Source: Ahaetulla prasina (Eukaryota > Chordata > Lepidosauria > Squamata > Colubridae). From it: 64,000 nt of DNA. The translations under genes and the position numbers were made by a program. Below the pieces are notes generated by a model. It saw only the letters and a list, made by a program, of their open reading frames with translations. It was not told the origin of the DNA and did not search any database. This document shows positions 32,954 to 43,840 of this stretch, one piece after another (the first letter of the stretch is position 1; every line of letters begins with the position of its first letter). The stretch is from the NCBI RefSeq assembly GCF_028640845.1, contig NC_080543.1, positions 11,373,959 through 11,437,958 of the forward strand. The letters run 5' to 3'.

Positions 32954-33133
32954 GTACTGTATCTAGTAATACCACTGAAGGAGCAGGATGGCATTTCCAC
33001 TGCTTTGACGACTAACAGGATTTTCTTTTAAATATGACGGAATTCTTGAATGCATTGTGTTTTATATGATAATACTATGAGTTTTGAATGCCCTAATAAT
33101 TACTCTTGTCTTTTTTTTTGTTTTGGTTTATAG

Positions 33134-33167
33134 GAGGGGGCTGCTTACAATTTACATGGCCAATTTG
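33134..33167 (+). CDS. TMEM135: TMEM135 micro-exon (about residues 121-132)
   Basis: A 34-nt exon: G completing the Arg codon split after 13288, then 11 codons RGLLTIYMANL, ending exactly at TTG before the donor GTAAGT (a full consensus). The acceptor is a strong T-rich tract (TTTTTTTTTGTTTTGGTTTA) ending TAG. The peptide links ERKSR and ATETLF of the flanking exons as in the vertebrate protein. 34 is not a multiple of three, so skipping this exon would shift the frame. It is isolated, 19.8 kb from the previous and 30.0 kb from the next exon, in transposon-filled introns. Confidence 0.95.
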
Positions 33168-33233
33168 GTAAGTAATGCTATTATCATGCAGTATAAATAA
33201 GCATGAAAGTGATGTATGAATATATAGATAGAC

Positions 33234-33705
33234 CAGTGGTTCTCAACCTTTATAATGCTGTGACCCCTTTAATACAATTCCCCACGATGTGGCGACCCCA
33301 ACCGTAAAATTATTTTCGTTTTCAATTTATTGCGCCTGACGCCGTATTGGCTAGCGATCTGAACTGCTTGCGATTGTCTTGAGGACGGAGGCATTAAAGC
33401 GGAGACTCCTCCCCTATTAAGTTTATCGCGCCTGAAGCCAGATTAGGCTAGTGATTGGGGGTGATTGCAGCTGGCTTGAGAGGGAGACATCAGAGCAAAG
33501 ATTTCTCTCTTTTAATTCATCGCGCCTGAAGCCAAATTCGGCTAGTGATTTGAAGAGCCTGCAGCTGGCTTGTGGAGTCAACCATTGGAGTGCTATTCTT
33601 TGACTCGCAAGTATACTTCCCATATTTCCAATGGTCTTAGGCGACCCCTGGCAAATCGTCATTCGACCCCCAATGGGGTCGCGACCCAAAGGTTGAGAAG
33701 CACTG
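33234..33705. mobile_element. hAT (Charlie-like) element
   Basis: CAGTGGTTCTCAACCTTTAT to AAGGTTGAGAAGCACTG; flanks agatagac / atatagac (7 of 8). It begins only 66 bases after a TMEM135 exon. The interior has three diverged 'TTATTGCGCCTGA(C/A)GCC' units. Confidence 0.88.
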
Positions 33706-33888
33706 ATATAGACTGACTCCTCTTTTCATCCCATGAAATGTAGTCCTTTTGTTGGCTTAACTGATACCTAGAGGGCAAATCCACATTTCTTTTGGAGCTG
33801 AAAAGACAAATAAGATTTCTGGGCTGAAAAATATTATCATGTTGTATTAGTCTTCTTCAACCGATACCTTCCAGCCAGCCCTCCTGAT

Positions 33889-34185
33889 CAGTGGTGGGTT
33901 TCAAATTTTTTTTTTACCAACGGTTCTGTGGGTATGGCTCGGTGGGCGTGGCATGGTTTGGTGGGTGTGGCAGGAAAAGGATACTGTAAAATCTCCATTC
34001 CCTCCCCACTCCAGGAGAAGGTTACTGCAAAATCCCCATTCCTTCCTGATCAGCTGGGACTCGGGAGGCAGAGTATAGATGGGGGCAGGGCCAGTCAAAA
34101 TTTTTACTACCGGCTCTCCGAACTACTCAAAATTTCCGCTACCGGTTCTCCAGAACGGGTCAGAACCTGGTGAAATCCACCTCTG
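33889..34185. mobile_element. Non-autonomous hAT element, perfect duplication
   Basis: CAGTGGTGGGTTTCAAATTT to GTGAAATCCACCTCTG; perfect 8-bp ctcctgat at 33881-33888 and 34186-34193. Same family as 10285 and 62304. Confidence 0.92.
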
Positions 34186-34369
34186 CTCCTGATCTAATGC
34201 AAATTCGATTTCTGGCAGCAGTAGGTTATTTAATTATCATTAAAGTTGTTGATAATAAATTTTGCTTGGAGGAAAAAATATATATAATGACTTGCATTAA
34301 AAGTCAATAATAAAAAACAGCAGAACTACCAGAGAGCTTAATCTTATGATTTATGATGATTTTATTATA

Positions 34370-34517
34370 TGATTATGACCATGAGTTATCACTTCTTATT
34401 TGTATATACCCTGAGAGCTTTTGTACCGGAGACAAATTCCTTGTGTATCCAATCACACTTGGCCAATAAAAGAATTCTGTTCTGTTCTGTTCTGTTCCGT
34501 TCTGTTCCGTTCCGTTC
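34370..34517 (+). mobile_element. Snake1-type LINE 3' end with TTCTG/TTCCG tail
   Basis: GGAGACAAATTCCTTGTGTA, CCAATCACACTTGGCCAATA, then TTCTG and TTCCG pentamers from 34477. Confidence 0.85.
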
Positions 34518-34814
34518 TTAAAGTAAGGAAATTACTTTAGGTGTTCAGCAAGGTGGGAAACAGAGAAAAGAAGTTAGAATGAAGTGCATAGTAGGGTTGT
34601 TTAGGGCACGGGTCCCCAGCCTTTCAGATCTCAGGAACCACTAATTTCATAATTTTAGATCACGTGGACCACTAATATGATCTGCTTAATGGCCGGCTGG
34701 GTGGGTATGGCTAGGTAGTCATGTGACTGGGTGGCCATGACCAACCTGATGTCACTCATGTCGAGGGGCACCTCACCGGCTTCTACTCACCCCTCTCCTG
34801 CTACCCACTCCTCC

Positions 34815-35382
34815 TGTTGGAAGAAATATCCATCTGGGTTCAGTTCCAAGTGGGGACAAAGACACTGGAAACATGGAGGCTGCTTGGAAAGATGGTTTAA
34901 TGGTGGTCAGGATCACATGGCTTGAGTTCCTGAACAGAAAAGAGCTGAGATTCTGTGTGCTCCCTGGCTTTATGCTTTTTCTGAGCTTTGAACTTTCTGG
35001 GGCACAGGAAGAGTATCCTGATTGGTTGTCAAACTCCCAGGTGGTCTAGGGGTCTTAGTTAACATTGTAGGTTGTCCCTCAAGCTTGCCTGAGCCTTGCC
35101 ATGTGGTGAGTTTCTGTTCTATTATGTTGCAAATGATGGTCATTGACAAAGGTGGGGAGAATGAGTTTCTACCTCTGACCCATTGACAAAGGTGGGGGGA
35201 AATGAGTGAGCTTAGCTGAGGCTTTAATGGCCCATTGACAAAGGTGGGGGGGAGTCAGGAAGCTGCTTTGTCTTTAAAAACATGTTTCTCCATTTCTCAT
35301 CCAGGGAAATATATTCTGCCTTTTAAATATTTTCTAAAATATTTCATTCTTCTAGGAGTGGGGTGGGTGCTAAATTCCTACA
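34815..35382 (+). mobile_element. Solo LTR (copy 1), 4-bp duplication
   Basis: 568 bp from TGTTGGAAGAAATATCC to CTAAATTCCTACA (TG...CA), flanked by ctcc on both sides. Contains GATTGGTTGTCA (inverted CCAAT) and three CATTGACAAAGGTGGGG units. No internal retroviral genes. Superfamily (ERV or Gypsy) cannot be decided; a 4-bp duplication fits some of both. Confidence 0.82.
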
Positions 35383-35399
35383 CTCCCCTGCCTGCCCGA

Positions 35400-35775
35400 G
35401 CTCCTTAGGGCCCCAACAGGAAGCAGTTGTTGGAGTTAAAACAGCCACCATGAGAAAGGGTTGACTAAACAGCTGGCTCAGCTCAAATTGGATCTGACCG
35501 AGAAGGAGGCTCAGCAGAAGCACCTCACTGAGGACTAGGAGCATAGGCTTTCCAAGCAGAGGGAATACCTGCAGGAGTGCAAGGCCAGGTAGCGGCATCT
35601 GGAGGCTCAGCGAGCTGAGATGGTCAGCCAGTTCCAGGCCATGATACAGTCCCACTAGAACAAGGCCCTCCGGCTCTTCGCCACCAGCAGCATTTCCCAC
35701 CAGCCTTCACCCAAAGCCCTGCACCAGGAGGCTGAAGCAGACCCCAACCTACACAAAAAGACCCTGAAGGGGGAG
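35400..35775 (+). pseudogene. Captured coiled-coil gene fragment (copy 2)
   Basis: Plus-strand translation: LTKQLAQLKLDLTEKEAQQK, HLTED, stop, EHRLSKQREYLQECKAR, stop, RHLEAQRAEMVSQFQAMIQS, H, stop, NKALRLFATSS. The three stops fall where copy 1 has Tyr, Tyr and Trp, so both derive from an open coiled-coil frame. The source gene is unknown to me. Confidence 0.6.
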
Positions 35776-35945
35776 ACTCTCTGCAGCAACACAAATGTTC
35801 ATTGCATGTATCCGTCCCAGGGGCCATAGTTTGAGGACCCCTGATTTAGTGCAATATAAAAAATAATTTTTCTGCAGACCACCAGAATTTTCTCGCGGAC
35901 CACCAGTGGTCCATGGACCACCAGTTGGTGACTGCTGGTTTAGGG

Positions 35946-36925
35946 TATACTTTACTTAGATCTACTTCCAGTAGGAACAGAAGAACCACAGGGCTGTGCT
36001 ATAGAATTCTTAGAAAACAGACGGATTTGTGTGAGAAATCTGCAATTCACACAGGACAGCAAGGGGGTGGGTGGGTAAGAAGCTGGAAGCCTTTGAATGA
36101 AAAACAAGAAGTTTGGTTTAGATGTGACAGGAAGATAATCTTTGGATTCTGTGAGGGCATTGTGTGATTAGAATGTTATTAAAAATAACAGGAACAATAA
36201 TTTTACGAAGTGGTGTAAAGTTAAAAATAATTGTCCCACACCCTGCCCCCATGAGTCATGTTTAAATATGCGTGTATAAACTGTTCATGGATAATTTACA
36301 GTAGTTAAGCAAAAAGCCTTAAGGATATGACTTTAACAACAAAGTTTCTTTTAGAGGGTTTTTTTTTTTGATTCCAAAGATGCCTTTATTTTATTACACA
36401 CAAGGTACTGAGGCGGGGTGGAGGGGGGGAATGAGCACCAGCGATATTTGTATCCCCAGATTCTGGTTGTTCCCCCAATTTTGGAGCCCATCCAAGCTGT
36501 TTTTTCCTCCACAGAAGACCCTCTCTTGGAAAGATCCTCCCTAATTTCCCAAGAAGCATTAGGGAAGCCCCCTCCCCCCACATCTCCCTCAATATCCCCT
36601 CCCCAACCTCCAAGAGTCATGAAGTTAAACCAGGATCAACCTAGCCACCTTCCACTCAACACAGCTCGGAGCGAGCTTGTGCAGGGGGGTCTCCTTGCAT
36701 GCGTGTGTGCAAAGGAATCTTCAACCTCAGCTGTTGAGGTTGAGAGTTTTTCAAATGTGGCTACCTTAACCGAGAAAATATTGAAAGTATTGCTTATATT
36801 ATTAGTTGCGCTAATAATCTCAAATATATATATTTAATTGCCTCTGTTAGTTGACTAAAAATATCTAAATTCATAAATCCATTGAAGTAATATATTTATT
36901 AAGCAACTATTTTTTTATGAAACAA
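35946..36925. other. Intronic sequence without recognised features
   Basis: The GC-rich part at 36410-36720 has no splice-flanked frame I trust; ends AT-rich. Confidence 0.35.
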
Positions 36926-37354
36926 GTAGTCCTCACTTAATGACAGGACTGGAATTTCTGATGCTAAGTTTATAAAGCATGATGTTAATGTACATGGCAC
37001 TCAGCAACAGCAATTCCAGCGGTCCCCCAGTTACCACTGTTAAGCAAAGACTGTACGGTTCATTAAGGGAGGCTCTTCAAGCGATCACGATTTCTAACTT
37101 CCCTCTGGCTTCTCCATTGACTTTGCTTGTGGGAAGCTGGCAGGGAACGTTGCAAATCAGAATCATGTGACTGCGAGACGCTACAATGGCTGGAAATTCG
37201 ATATGGTTGGTGAGTGCCAAATCACAATCACATGATCAAGGGGGCACTGGGAAGACCAGAACTTTTGAGGATCGGTCATACCTACCACTTATTCAGATCT
37301 TTTGCAGATTTGAATGATTGCTGAGCAAGCAATTGTTAAATGAGGATTACCTGT
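36926..37354. mobile_element. Family T element, diverged
   Basis: AAGTAGTCCTCACTTAATGA to GTTAAATGAGGATTACCTG; interior CCATTGACTTTGCTTGTGGG. Confidence 0.65.
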
Positions 37355-37491
37355 AATATATTTTGGATTTCATAGCATCCTTCTTTAGATAAAATAGATT
37401 CATGTACCCACTGATGACTAGATAATTGATAAAGTTGTTAGGCATCTTGGGTAACTGACTGGGTTTTTTAAACATTGTTTTGTATTAATAA

Positions 37492-37838
37492 GGTAAAGGT
37501 TCCCATTGCATATATATGCTAGTCTTTCCCGTTCCCATTTCAGCTCATCTCCGTTTCAAAGCTGAAAATCCAGCGCTGTCCGAAGATGTCTCTGTGGTCA
37601 TGTGACCAGCATGACTAAACGCCAAAGGTGCACGGAATGCTGTTACCTTCCCACCAAAGGTGGTCCCTATTTTTCTACTTGCATTTTTTACCTGCTTTCG
37701 AATTGCTAGGTTGGCAGAAGCTGGGACAAGTAGCAGGAGCTCACCCTGTTACATGGCACTAGGGATTCAAACTGCTGAAGTGCCGACCTTTCGATCAACA
37801 AGCTCAGCGTCTTAACCACTGAGCCACCCCATCCCTTT
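37492..37838 (-). mobile_element. Sauria-type SINE, antisense
   Basis: AAGGTAAAGGTTCCCATTGC tail first; CTAGGGATTCAAACTGCTGA (reversed box B) and GTCTTAACCACTGAGCCACC (reversed box A) at the right. Confidence 0.88.
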
Positions 37839-38237
37839 TTTGTATTAATATAATAACTTAAATTACTTTTGGCATTATTAGTCTAAAGACTTGAGTCTAG
37901 ATTAGTCTTCCCCAACCTGAACCATCTTTAGGATTTGAGCTAATTTTCAGAATTTTCAATTGTTGCTGTGTTGGCTGGAGAATTTTTAGGGGAAAAATCC
38001 TGAGAAATTAAAGAAGGCTGTTCCAGTTGTTCTTTATTTATTTTTCAATTCCCTGCGTGACTCTTTCTTCCATGGATGAAGGAAACTTTTGATTGTTTAG
38101 CAACTAGACTGTGTATTTGCAGAAATGGAGGATCAACTGTTATTTATTTATTCTAACCTGGGAATGTGGGAAGGCTGTTAATGTGACATGTTAACAACAC
38201 TACTGCATATCAAAAGATGAATCAATTTTTATTTATG
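37839..38237. other. Intronic sequence without recognised features
   Basis: No feature seen. Confidence 0.4.
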
Positions 38238-38238
38238 T

Positions 38239-38474
38239 ACCGTCTTTCCCCGAAAATAAGACCAGGTCTTATATTAATTCATGCTCCAAAAGACGCATTA
38301 GGGCTTATTTTCTGGTTAGGTCTTATTTTTGGGGAAATATGGTACTAAGTGCATCCATCTGGCTGACAATCTTAACTGGGGCTTATTTTGGGGGTAGGGC
38401 CTATATTACGAGCATCCTGAAAAATCGTGGTAAGACTTATTTTCCGGTTGGGTCTTATTTTCGCGGAAACAGAG
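38239..38474. mobile_element. Family E MITE
   Basis: CCGTCTTTCCCCGAAAATAA to GTCTTATTTTCGCGGAAACA with TA flanks. Confidence 0.75.
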
Positions 38475-38574
38475 TATTTATTTATTATGTTTATAAATGC
38501 AAGCCATTGAATATACCTAATACTTCTTCTTCCTCCTATTTTCCCCCTAACAACTGTGTTAGGACTATGTTAGG

Positions 38575-39040
38575 ACTATGTTAAGGATGTTGAGATTCTA
38601 GAAAGAGTGCAGAGAAGAGCAACAAAGATGATTAGGGGACTGGAGGCTAAAACATATGAAGAACGGTTACAGGAACTCGGTATGCCTAGTTTAATGAAAA
38701 GAAGGACTGGGGAGACATGATAGCAGTGTTCCAATATCTCAGGGGTTGCCCCAAAGAAGAGGGAGTCAAACTATTCTCCAAAGCACCTGAGGGTAGAACA
38801 AGAAGCAGTGGGTGGAAACCAATCAAGGAGAGAAGCAACTTAGAACTAAGGAGAAATTTCCTGACGGTTAGAAGAATTAATCAGTGGAACAACTTGCCTG
38901 CAGAAGTTGTAAATGCTCGAACACTGGAAATTTTTAAGAAAATGTTGGCTAGCCATTTGTCTGAAATAGTGTAGGGTTTCCTACCTGGGCAGGGGGTTGG
39001 ACTAGAAGACCTCCAAGGTCCCTTCCAACTCTGATATTAT
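38575..39040 (+). mobile_element. CR1 LINE 3' end
   Basis: GTGCAGAGAAGAGCAACAAA, the frame [20 protein letters not shown] and SNLELRRNFLTVRRINQWNN, tail CTCCAAGGTCCCTTCCAACT and (ATT)n. Confidence 0.9.
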
Positions 39041-39054
39041 TATTATTATAACTA

Positions 39055-39190
39055 CCCTATAAGATAAGTTGGGCCGAGACAGTGTGTCTCGTCCGAACTT
39101 ACCCAGGTGGCTCTCATGCCTAAGGTGAGACTAGAACTCACTGTCTCCTAGTTTCTAGCCTAGTGCCTTAACCATGAAACCAAGCTTTCA
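39055..39190 (-). repeat. SINE-like repeat, same type as 3090-3320
   Basis: GTGAGACTAGAACTCACTGT and CCTAGTGCCTTAACCATGAA correspond to the reversed head of that repeat. Confidence 0.45.
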
Positions 39191-39831
39191 ATAAACATGT
39201 CCAAAGACCACCAAAAAAAAAAAAAATCAACATTTTTTTCTGTCCCCTCCTACTCCATCAAATCTTGACTGGTGAAAAATCCTTAGAAACAGTACTATTT
39301 TCTAAACATTGAATTAGCCAACAAAAATATTGCCTCAATTCTGATTTTGGATGTTGATGTGTTTCTCATAGGTTGCGTATCTGCTTTTCCATGTAATACT
39401 GAATAAAAAGTGATATTAAAATAAGTTGAGGTTTAGTTCTAAAATGGGAGGATTTTCCCCCGTTTATTATTACAATGGAATATATCTGCCCGTTATAACA
39501 TAACAGTCTTAAAGTAAAATCTAAGTTTAATATAAGCACTGCAGGATGTTTATTTTTTAATTTGTTCAATATATATTTTTTGTTTCCTCTAGAAGCCCAA
39601 GAATGTATACATAATTCTTTTTCTTTCACTTTTTCTTGGCAATAGGAACCCACTGGGGCTGGTTGTGCTGAGTATGTTGTGCTGAGAGACAAAAATTGTC
39701 CCAAAGTTAGTTTATGAGCTTTCATAGTTACCTGAACCAGGCTTTCCCCATCTCCACATGCTCAAATACAATAAAATATAGACATGTAGTCTTTTACTCA
39801 AATGAATGATGAGACCATCATCATTATAAAC
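39191..39831. other. Intronic sequence without recognised features
   Basis: AT-rich; no feature seen. Confidence 0.4.
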
Positions 39832-40620
39832 AGGGGTGTCAAACTCGATTTCATTGAGGGCCGCATCAGGGTTGTGTTTGACATTGAGAGGCCGGGGTGA
39901 GCATAGCCAGGGTAGTTGTGACCAGCTTGACATCACTTGTGTCAGGGGCGCCTGTGGCTCGAGCGCTTTGCCAGCGAAAACAGGCTCCTAAGCTCCATTT
40001 CGGCTGCAACGGCCTCCTGCAGCTCTCTGTCAGCGAAAATGGAGCTTGGGGACGCACACGGTCCTTGCGAGCTCCCTTTTCGGCTGAAACAGCCTCCTGC
40101 AGCCCTCTGCCAGCGAAAATGGAGCTTGGGGGCGCACACAGTCCTTGCGAATTCCATTTTCGGCTGCAACAGCCTCCTGCAGCCCGCTGCCAGCGAAAAT
40201 GGAGCTTGGGGGCACACACAGTCCTTGCGAGCTCCATTTTCGGCTGCAACAGCCTCCTGCAGCCCTCTGCCAGCGAAAATGGAGCTTGGGGGCACACACA
40301 GTCCTTGCGAGCTCCATTTTCGGCTGCAACAGCCTCCTGCAGCCCTCTGCCAGCGAAAATGGAGCTTGGGGGCACACACAGTCCTTGCGAGCTCCATTTT
40401 CGGCTGCAACAGCCTCCTGCAGCCCTCTGCCAGCGAAAATGGAGCTTGGGGGCACACACAGTCCTTGCGAGTTCCATTTTCGGCTGCAACAGCCTCCTGC
40501 AGCCCTCTGCCAGGGAAAACGGAACTCCCCAAGTGGAGTCGTCCCCCCCCTCCCAATTTTCACTGAAGGGGCACCGCGGGTTGGAGCTTCGCTGTTTCCA
40601 GGTTGGATCTAAGCTGGATG
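39832..40620. mobile_element. hAT-type element swollen by an 80-bp minisatellite
   Basis: Begins CAGGGGTGTCAAACTCGATT, as in the copy at 41397-41730, and ends in the GCTGTTTCCAGGTTGGATCT segment; the terminal bases are lost. Most of its length is the tandem array at 39972-40520. Confidence 0.7.
39972..40520. repeat. Minisatellite: six 80-bp units plus one 59-bp unit, each with a hairpin
   Basis: Units begin (CAGCGAAAA) at 39972, 40031, 40111, 40191, 40271, 40351 and 40431, the last six exactly 80 bp apart and nearly identical. Each has CAGCGAAAATGGAGCT near its start and GAGCTCCATTTTCGGCTG about 45 bases on, an inverted pair. No unit has stops in several frames on either strand, so frames of over 200 codons appear; they are artefacts of the repeat, not genes. 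Confidence 0.93.
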
Positions 40621-41396
40621 ATTCTTAATATCTTTCTTTCATTTTTTGGGTGGTTGAGATCACTGAGAGTTACCTGGGCCAGCAGAGGTTCCTCATTTTT
40701 GAGGTAGATAGATGTCTTTTGGTCTTCGGTTTTAATAAAGCAGCCAATGATCTCACTAGGAGCCTGTACAAAAAGATATATGTAAACTAACACTAGATCT
40801 AACATAGGGAGGAATGTAGACTGTTAGCATCTCAACCAGTTGCAATCAATGAATCAACATTTCTGTAATACCGAGGAACTGAAAATGATAGTGGCTGGTA
40901 CTGGACGCTGGACAAACGTTCACAAGTCTTTCCAAATCTATTTTGGATGGCACATGTTGGCGGCAAGACATTTTTAAGACGGCCAGAAAAGGGATGTATT
41001 GGTAACATATCTGTATATATTAGACGATCCATCTAAAGATATATTGAGATCAAAGAGAACCCCAGATTCCAGCTAGAGGAGAAAATGATACGTGATCACA
41101 GCAGTTATTTTTATCTGATAAGATAGGAAAAGTGGGCCTAAGATCACTCTTGAAAGTAAAAGAGACAGAAGGTAAAAAGCTGGCAAAAAAATATGGAGGA
41201 AGTACATCAAAGAATATCCCAAATATTTAATCCCAAGGGGAAAAAAAAATCAGTAGGTGGGAAAGAACAGCGCTGAAAACGTTGTGTGTCAGTGGTGTTA
41301 TTCAGTGGAATAATTTGAGATGTCCACATTTCTTTATTAATCTTTGCTCTAGTTCCTAATTCGAAGCTTTCAAAGCAGTTAATAAAACACATAGAA
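40621..41396. other. Intronic sequence without recognised features
   Basis: No feature seen. Confidence 0.4.
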
Positions 41397-41730
41397 TAGG
41401 GATGTCAAACTCGATTTCATTGAGGGCCGCATCAGGGTTGTGTTTGACCTCGGGGTGGGGTGGGGGGCATGGCCAGGATGAGTATGGCCAGCTCGTGTCG
41501 AGGGTGCCTGCGGTGGCCCAAGCGCTCTGCCAGAGAAAACGGGCTCCTGAGCTCTGTTTTCGGCTGCGATGGCCTCCTGCAACCCTCTGCCAGCGAAAAG
41601 GGACCTCCCGAGCTCTGTTTATACTGGCAAAGGGCCGGTCCTTCACTGTTTCCAGGGTGACCCAGCCATCCAGATCTAAGCACCCCGTGGGCCGGATCCG
41701 GCCTCTGGGCTTTGAGTTTTGACACCCCTG
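41397..41730. mobile_element. hAT element, unexpanded relative of 39832-40620
   Basis: TAGGGATGTCAAACTCGATT to GAGTTTTGACACCCCTG; flanks acatagaa / gcataaaa agree at 6 of 8. Contains one to two copies of the unit that is tandemly amplified at 39972-40520. Confidence 0.75.
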
Positions 41731-42044
41731 GCATAAAATAATATTGAAACAAATGAACTGGGGATAAAGCTAACAGAGTGTCTGAAACAAAAATCTGTAC
41801 CCCTGTTAGATATTAATGGGTTTAGCCTGGTTTGAAAATTTTGAGAGACAATTCTTTCAGAGTAAAGTTGTGGTCCCCATCTTTCTTACAATCTTTCTTA
41901 ACAATAATAAAGTGTTCGCCAAGCATGGGGACAATTTTAAACAAATGTGTATCTGCTGCTTCTGCTTTTATCATTTACACAAAAGCATGTTTTCTCTTCT
42001 TTAGTTTTTTAAAAAATTTGTAACTTTAGAATGTTTTGATTTGC
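41731..42044. other. Intronic sequence without recognised features
   Basis: No feature seen. Confidence 0.4.
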
Positions 42045-43560
42045 CTTGAGAAAACTTCATTTTGAATATGCTCTACGTTTCTGGGCCGGCCTGGTAGACC
42101 AGTTCTCCAGGCTGGGTAATGGTGCTGGGGGATTTCAGCTTGCTTTCACTTCACTTGGTAGCTCATGGCTGCCGTGACCGTTGTCCAAGTTATTGGCCCA
42201 ACACATGCTGGGTTTGTTTTCTTCTTCCGTGTCTAGATCAAACTTTAAACTGCCAAAATGAAGCCACCTTCTTGGCTTTGTCGTTGGCCAAAAATAAGCC
42301 ATCACTGGTACATGTTTCTGGTAGCAGCTGACATACCAGCAGATGGGCCGACCTCTGTGTCTCTCCACATTCACACAGCGTGTTGTTATCCTCTTAAGAG
42401 CCTCCACTTGAGTATATTGGTTTTACATTTAGGGACTCCAACTCTCAACCTATTCTGGGTCCTCCAGGTAGTATAAGGGAGGTCAGATCCTTCAGCTGTA
42501 TGTATCCTCCTTTAATGTTATTCCTCGCTCGATGGTCTCTTTCCTCCATCTTTTAATTGGAGTTTGTTTTTGTATACTCTCCTGTGTTTGTTTTTGCCAT
42601 GGAAATGACATTTGTTCCTAGCTCTGAGTCAACGGGCTTGGGGCATATGTCTGTTCAGAGGATGTTAAGGACCATTTTCTTAGTTCTCCCAGCATCTGCT
42701 GCTAGTTCTATCCTTAAGTGGGGCAATGACAGCGAGAGGATATATTTTCTCAATTCGTGTAGGTTTGAGACCACCTGTCACTAAGCATACACCTTCATTG
42801 ATTGTGATGTCAACTTGTCTTGCGTATGCAGATGTGCCCCACATCTGGAGCAGCATACTCATCTGCAGCGATGTTCAAGGCCAATTGTTGGGGTTGGGTC
42901 ATACATTAGAACTTGTTTTGCACCTCAGGGCAGTGGCGATGTGATGTTTGGTGCATCTTGTCATCTAGTCCCTTGTTGGGGATAGATTACCCCATGTTAA
43001 CCTTGGAGTTTTCTGTGTCTGTTCCCCACAGCAGGGAGAAGGGGACCTATGCGATCAGTCTGTCCTAGCTGTTGATGGACCCTGTGTGGCTTCTGAGGAA
43101 GCTTCGGATAATTCCTGAAGCTCAAATGCCCTGTGGTTTTAGTTGCTGCTTGAAATGTGCAGGCAACAGTAGCTTTGGATCAGTTGACATCTAGGCAGAC
43201 TTGGTGTGGTTGTTGATCCTGGAGGGTCCTTTGGTTCATGGAGGAGATTTAGGAAATGAAGTGGCTCGAGATGACTAGAAGGCCACCGGAGGAAGACAAA
43301 GAGTCCAAATTCTATTGAATCTGCTTTCTGGTGTACTGCTTTGAAGAGCAATTGTAACCATCAGCTAGTTCAGAGTACAGTGACATGTGCATTTTGGATG
43401 TGCCACAATACATCCATGTAACTTGTGTGTGCTGCACTGGCTCCACATAAACTCCAGAGTACCAGTTTAATGTGCCAGTTTAAAGTTGATGCTTTTGCCC
43501 ATCTCAGCCAGGTGATCTCCTCGTTTAATGACAACGATTTCCTAGGTAATCTCATTTCAT
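42045..43560 (+). mobile_element. Old L2-type LINE, heavily decayed
   Basis: VLGDFSLLSLH near 42119 recalls the endonuclease motif 'GDFN' of L2-type LINEs; GCTTCGGATAATTCCTGAAG near 43100 and CATGTAACTTGTGTGTGCTG near 43415 recall its RT and C-terminal parts. Many stops and indels. Confidence 0.5.
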
Positions 43561-43589
43561 GACCACAATCCCAAAAAGTAGTCGGTAAG

Positions 43590-43840
43590 GTTCATTGTTT
43601 ATAGAAAAGCTTTGATTGTGTCAATTACGTCAAGGTAAGGAATGTGCTCAGAAAAACGGGAATCCCACAAAACATCTTATTGTCTTCATGGGAAACTTAA
43701 ATACGAGGCAGGAAGTCGGTCAGTCAACATGGTGAAACAGCTTGCGTCAAGGCGTATGTCAAGGCTGCATACTCTCCCGCTCCTCCCATTTACTCAACCT
43801 ATGTGTGGAATATATTTCTAGCCTTAACCATAAAGTTAAA
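43590..43840 (+). mobile_element. RTE-type LINE RT fragment, decayed
   Basis: Frame pieces RNVLRKTGIPQNILLS and, after a shift, a GCILS-like segment followed by NLCVEYIS resemble the RT palm of RTE/Bov-B LINEs. Confidence 0.4.

Larger units (their letters stand above)
34607..35937 (+). mobile_element. hAT element carrying a captured gene fragment (copy 2), hosting a solo LTR
   Basis: CACGGGTCCCCAGCCTTTC to CCAGTTGGTGACTGCTG with perfect 8-bp duplication gtttaggg (34599-34606 and 35938-35945). Without the LTR (34815-35382) it is about 760 bp. Same ends as 31747-32440 in opposite orientation, and the same gene fragment inside. Confidence 0.9.

Noticed and set aside
39866..40628. Long open frames (155-243 codons) on both strands
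   Set aside because: They read through a stop-free 80-bp tandem array in several registers; the peptide repeats change frame with the unit length and have no splice sites or start context.
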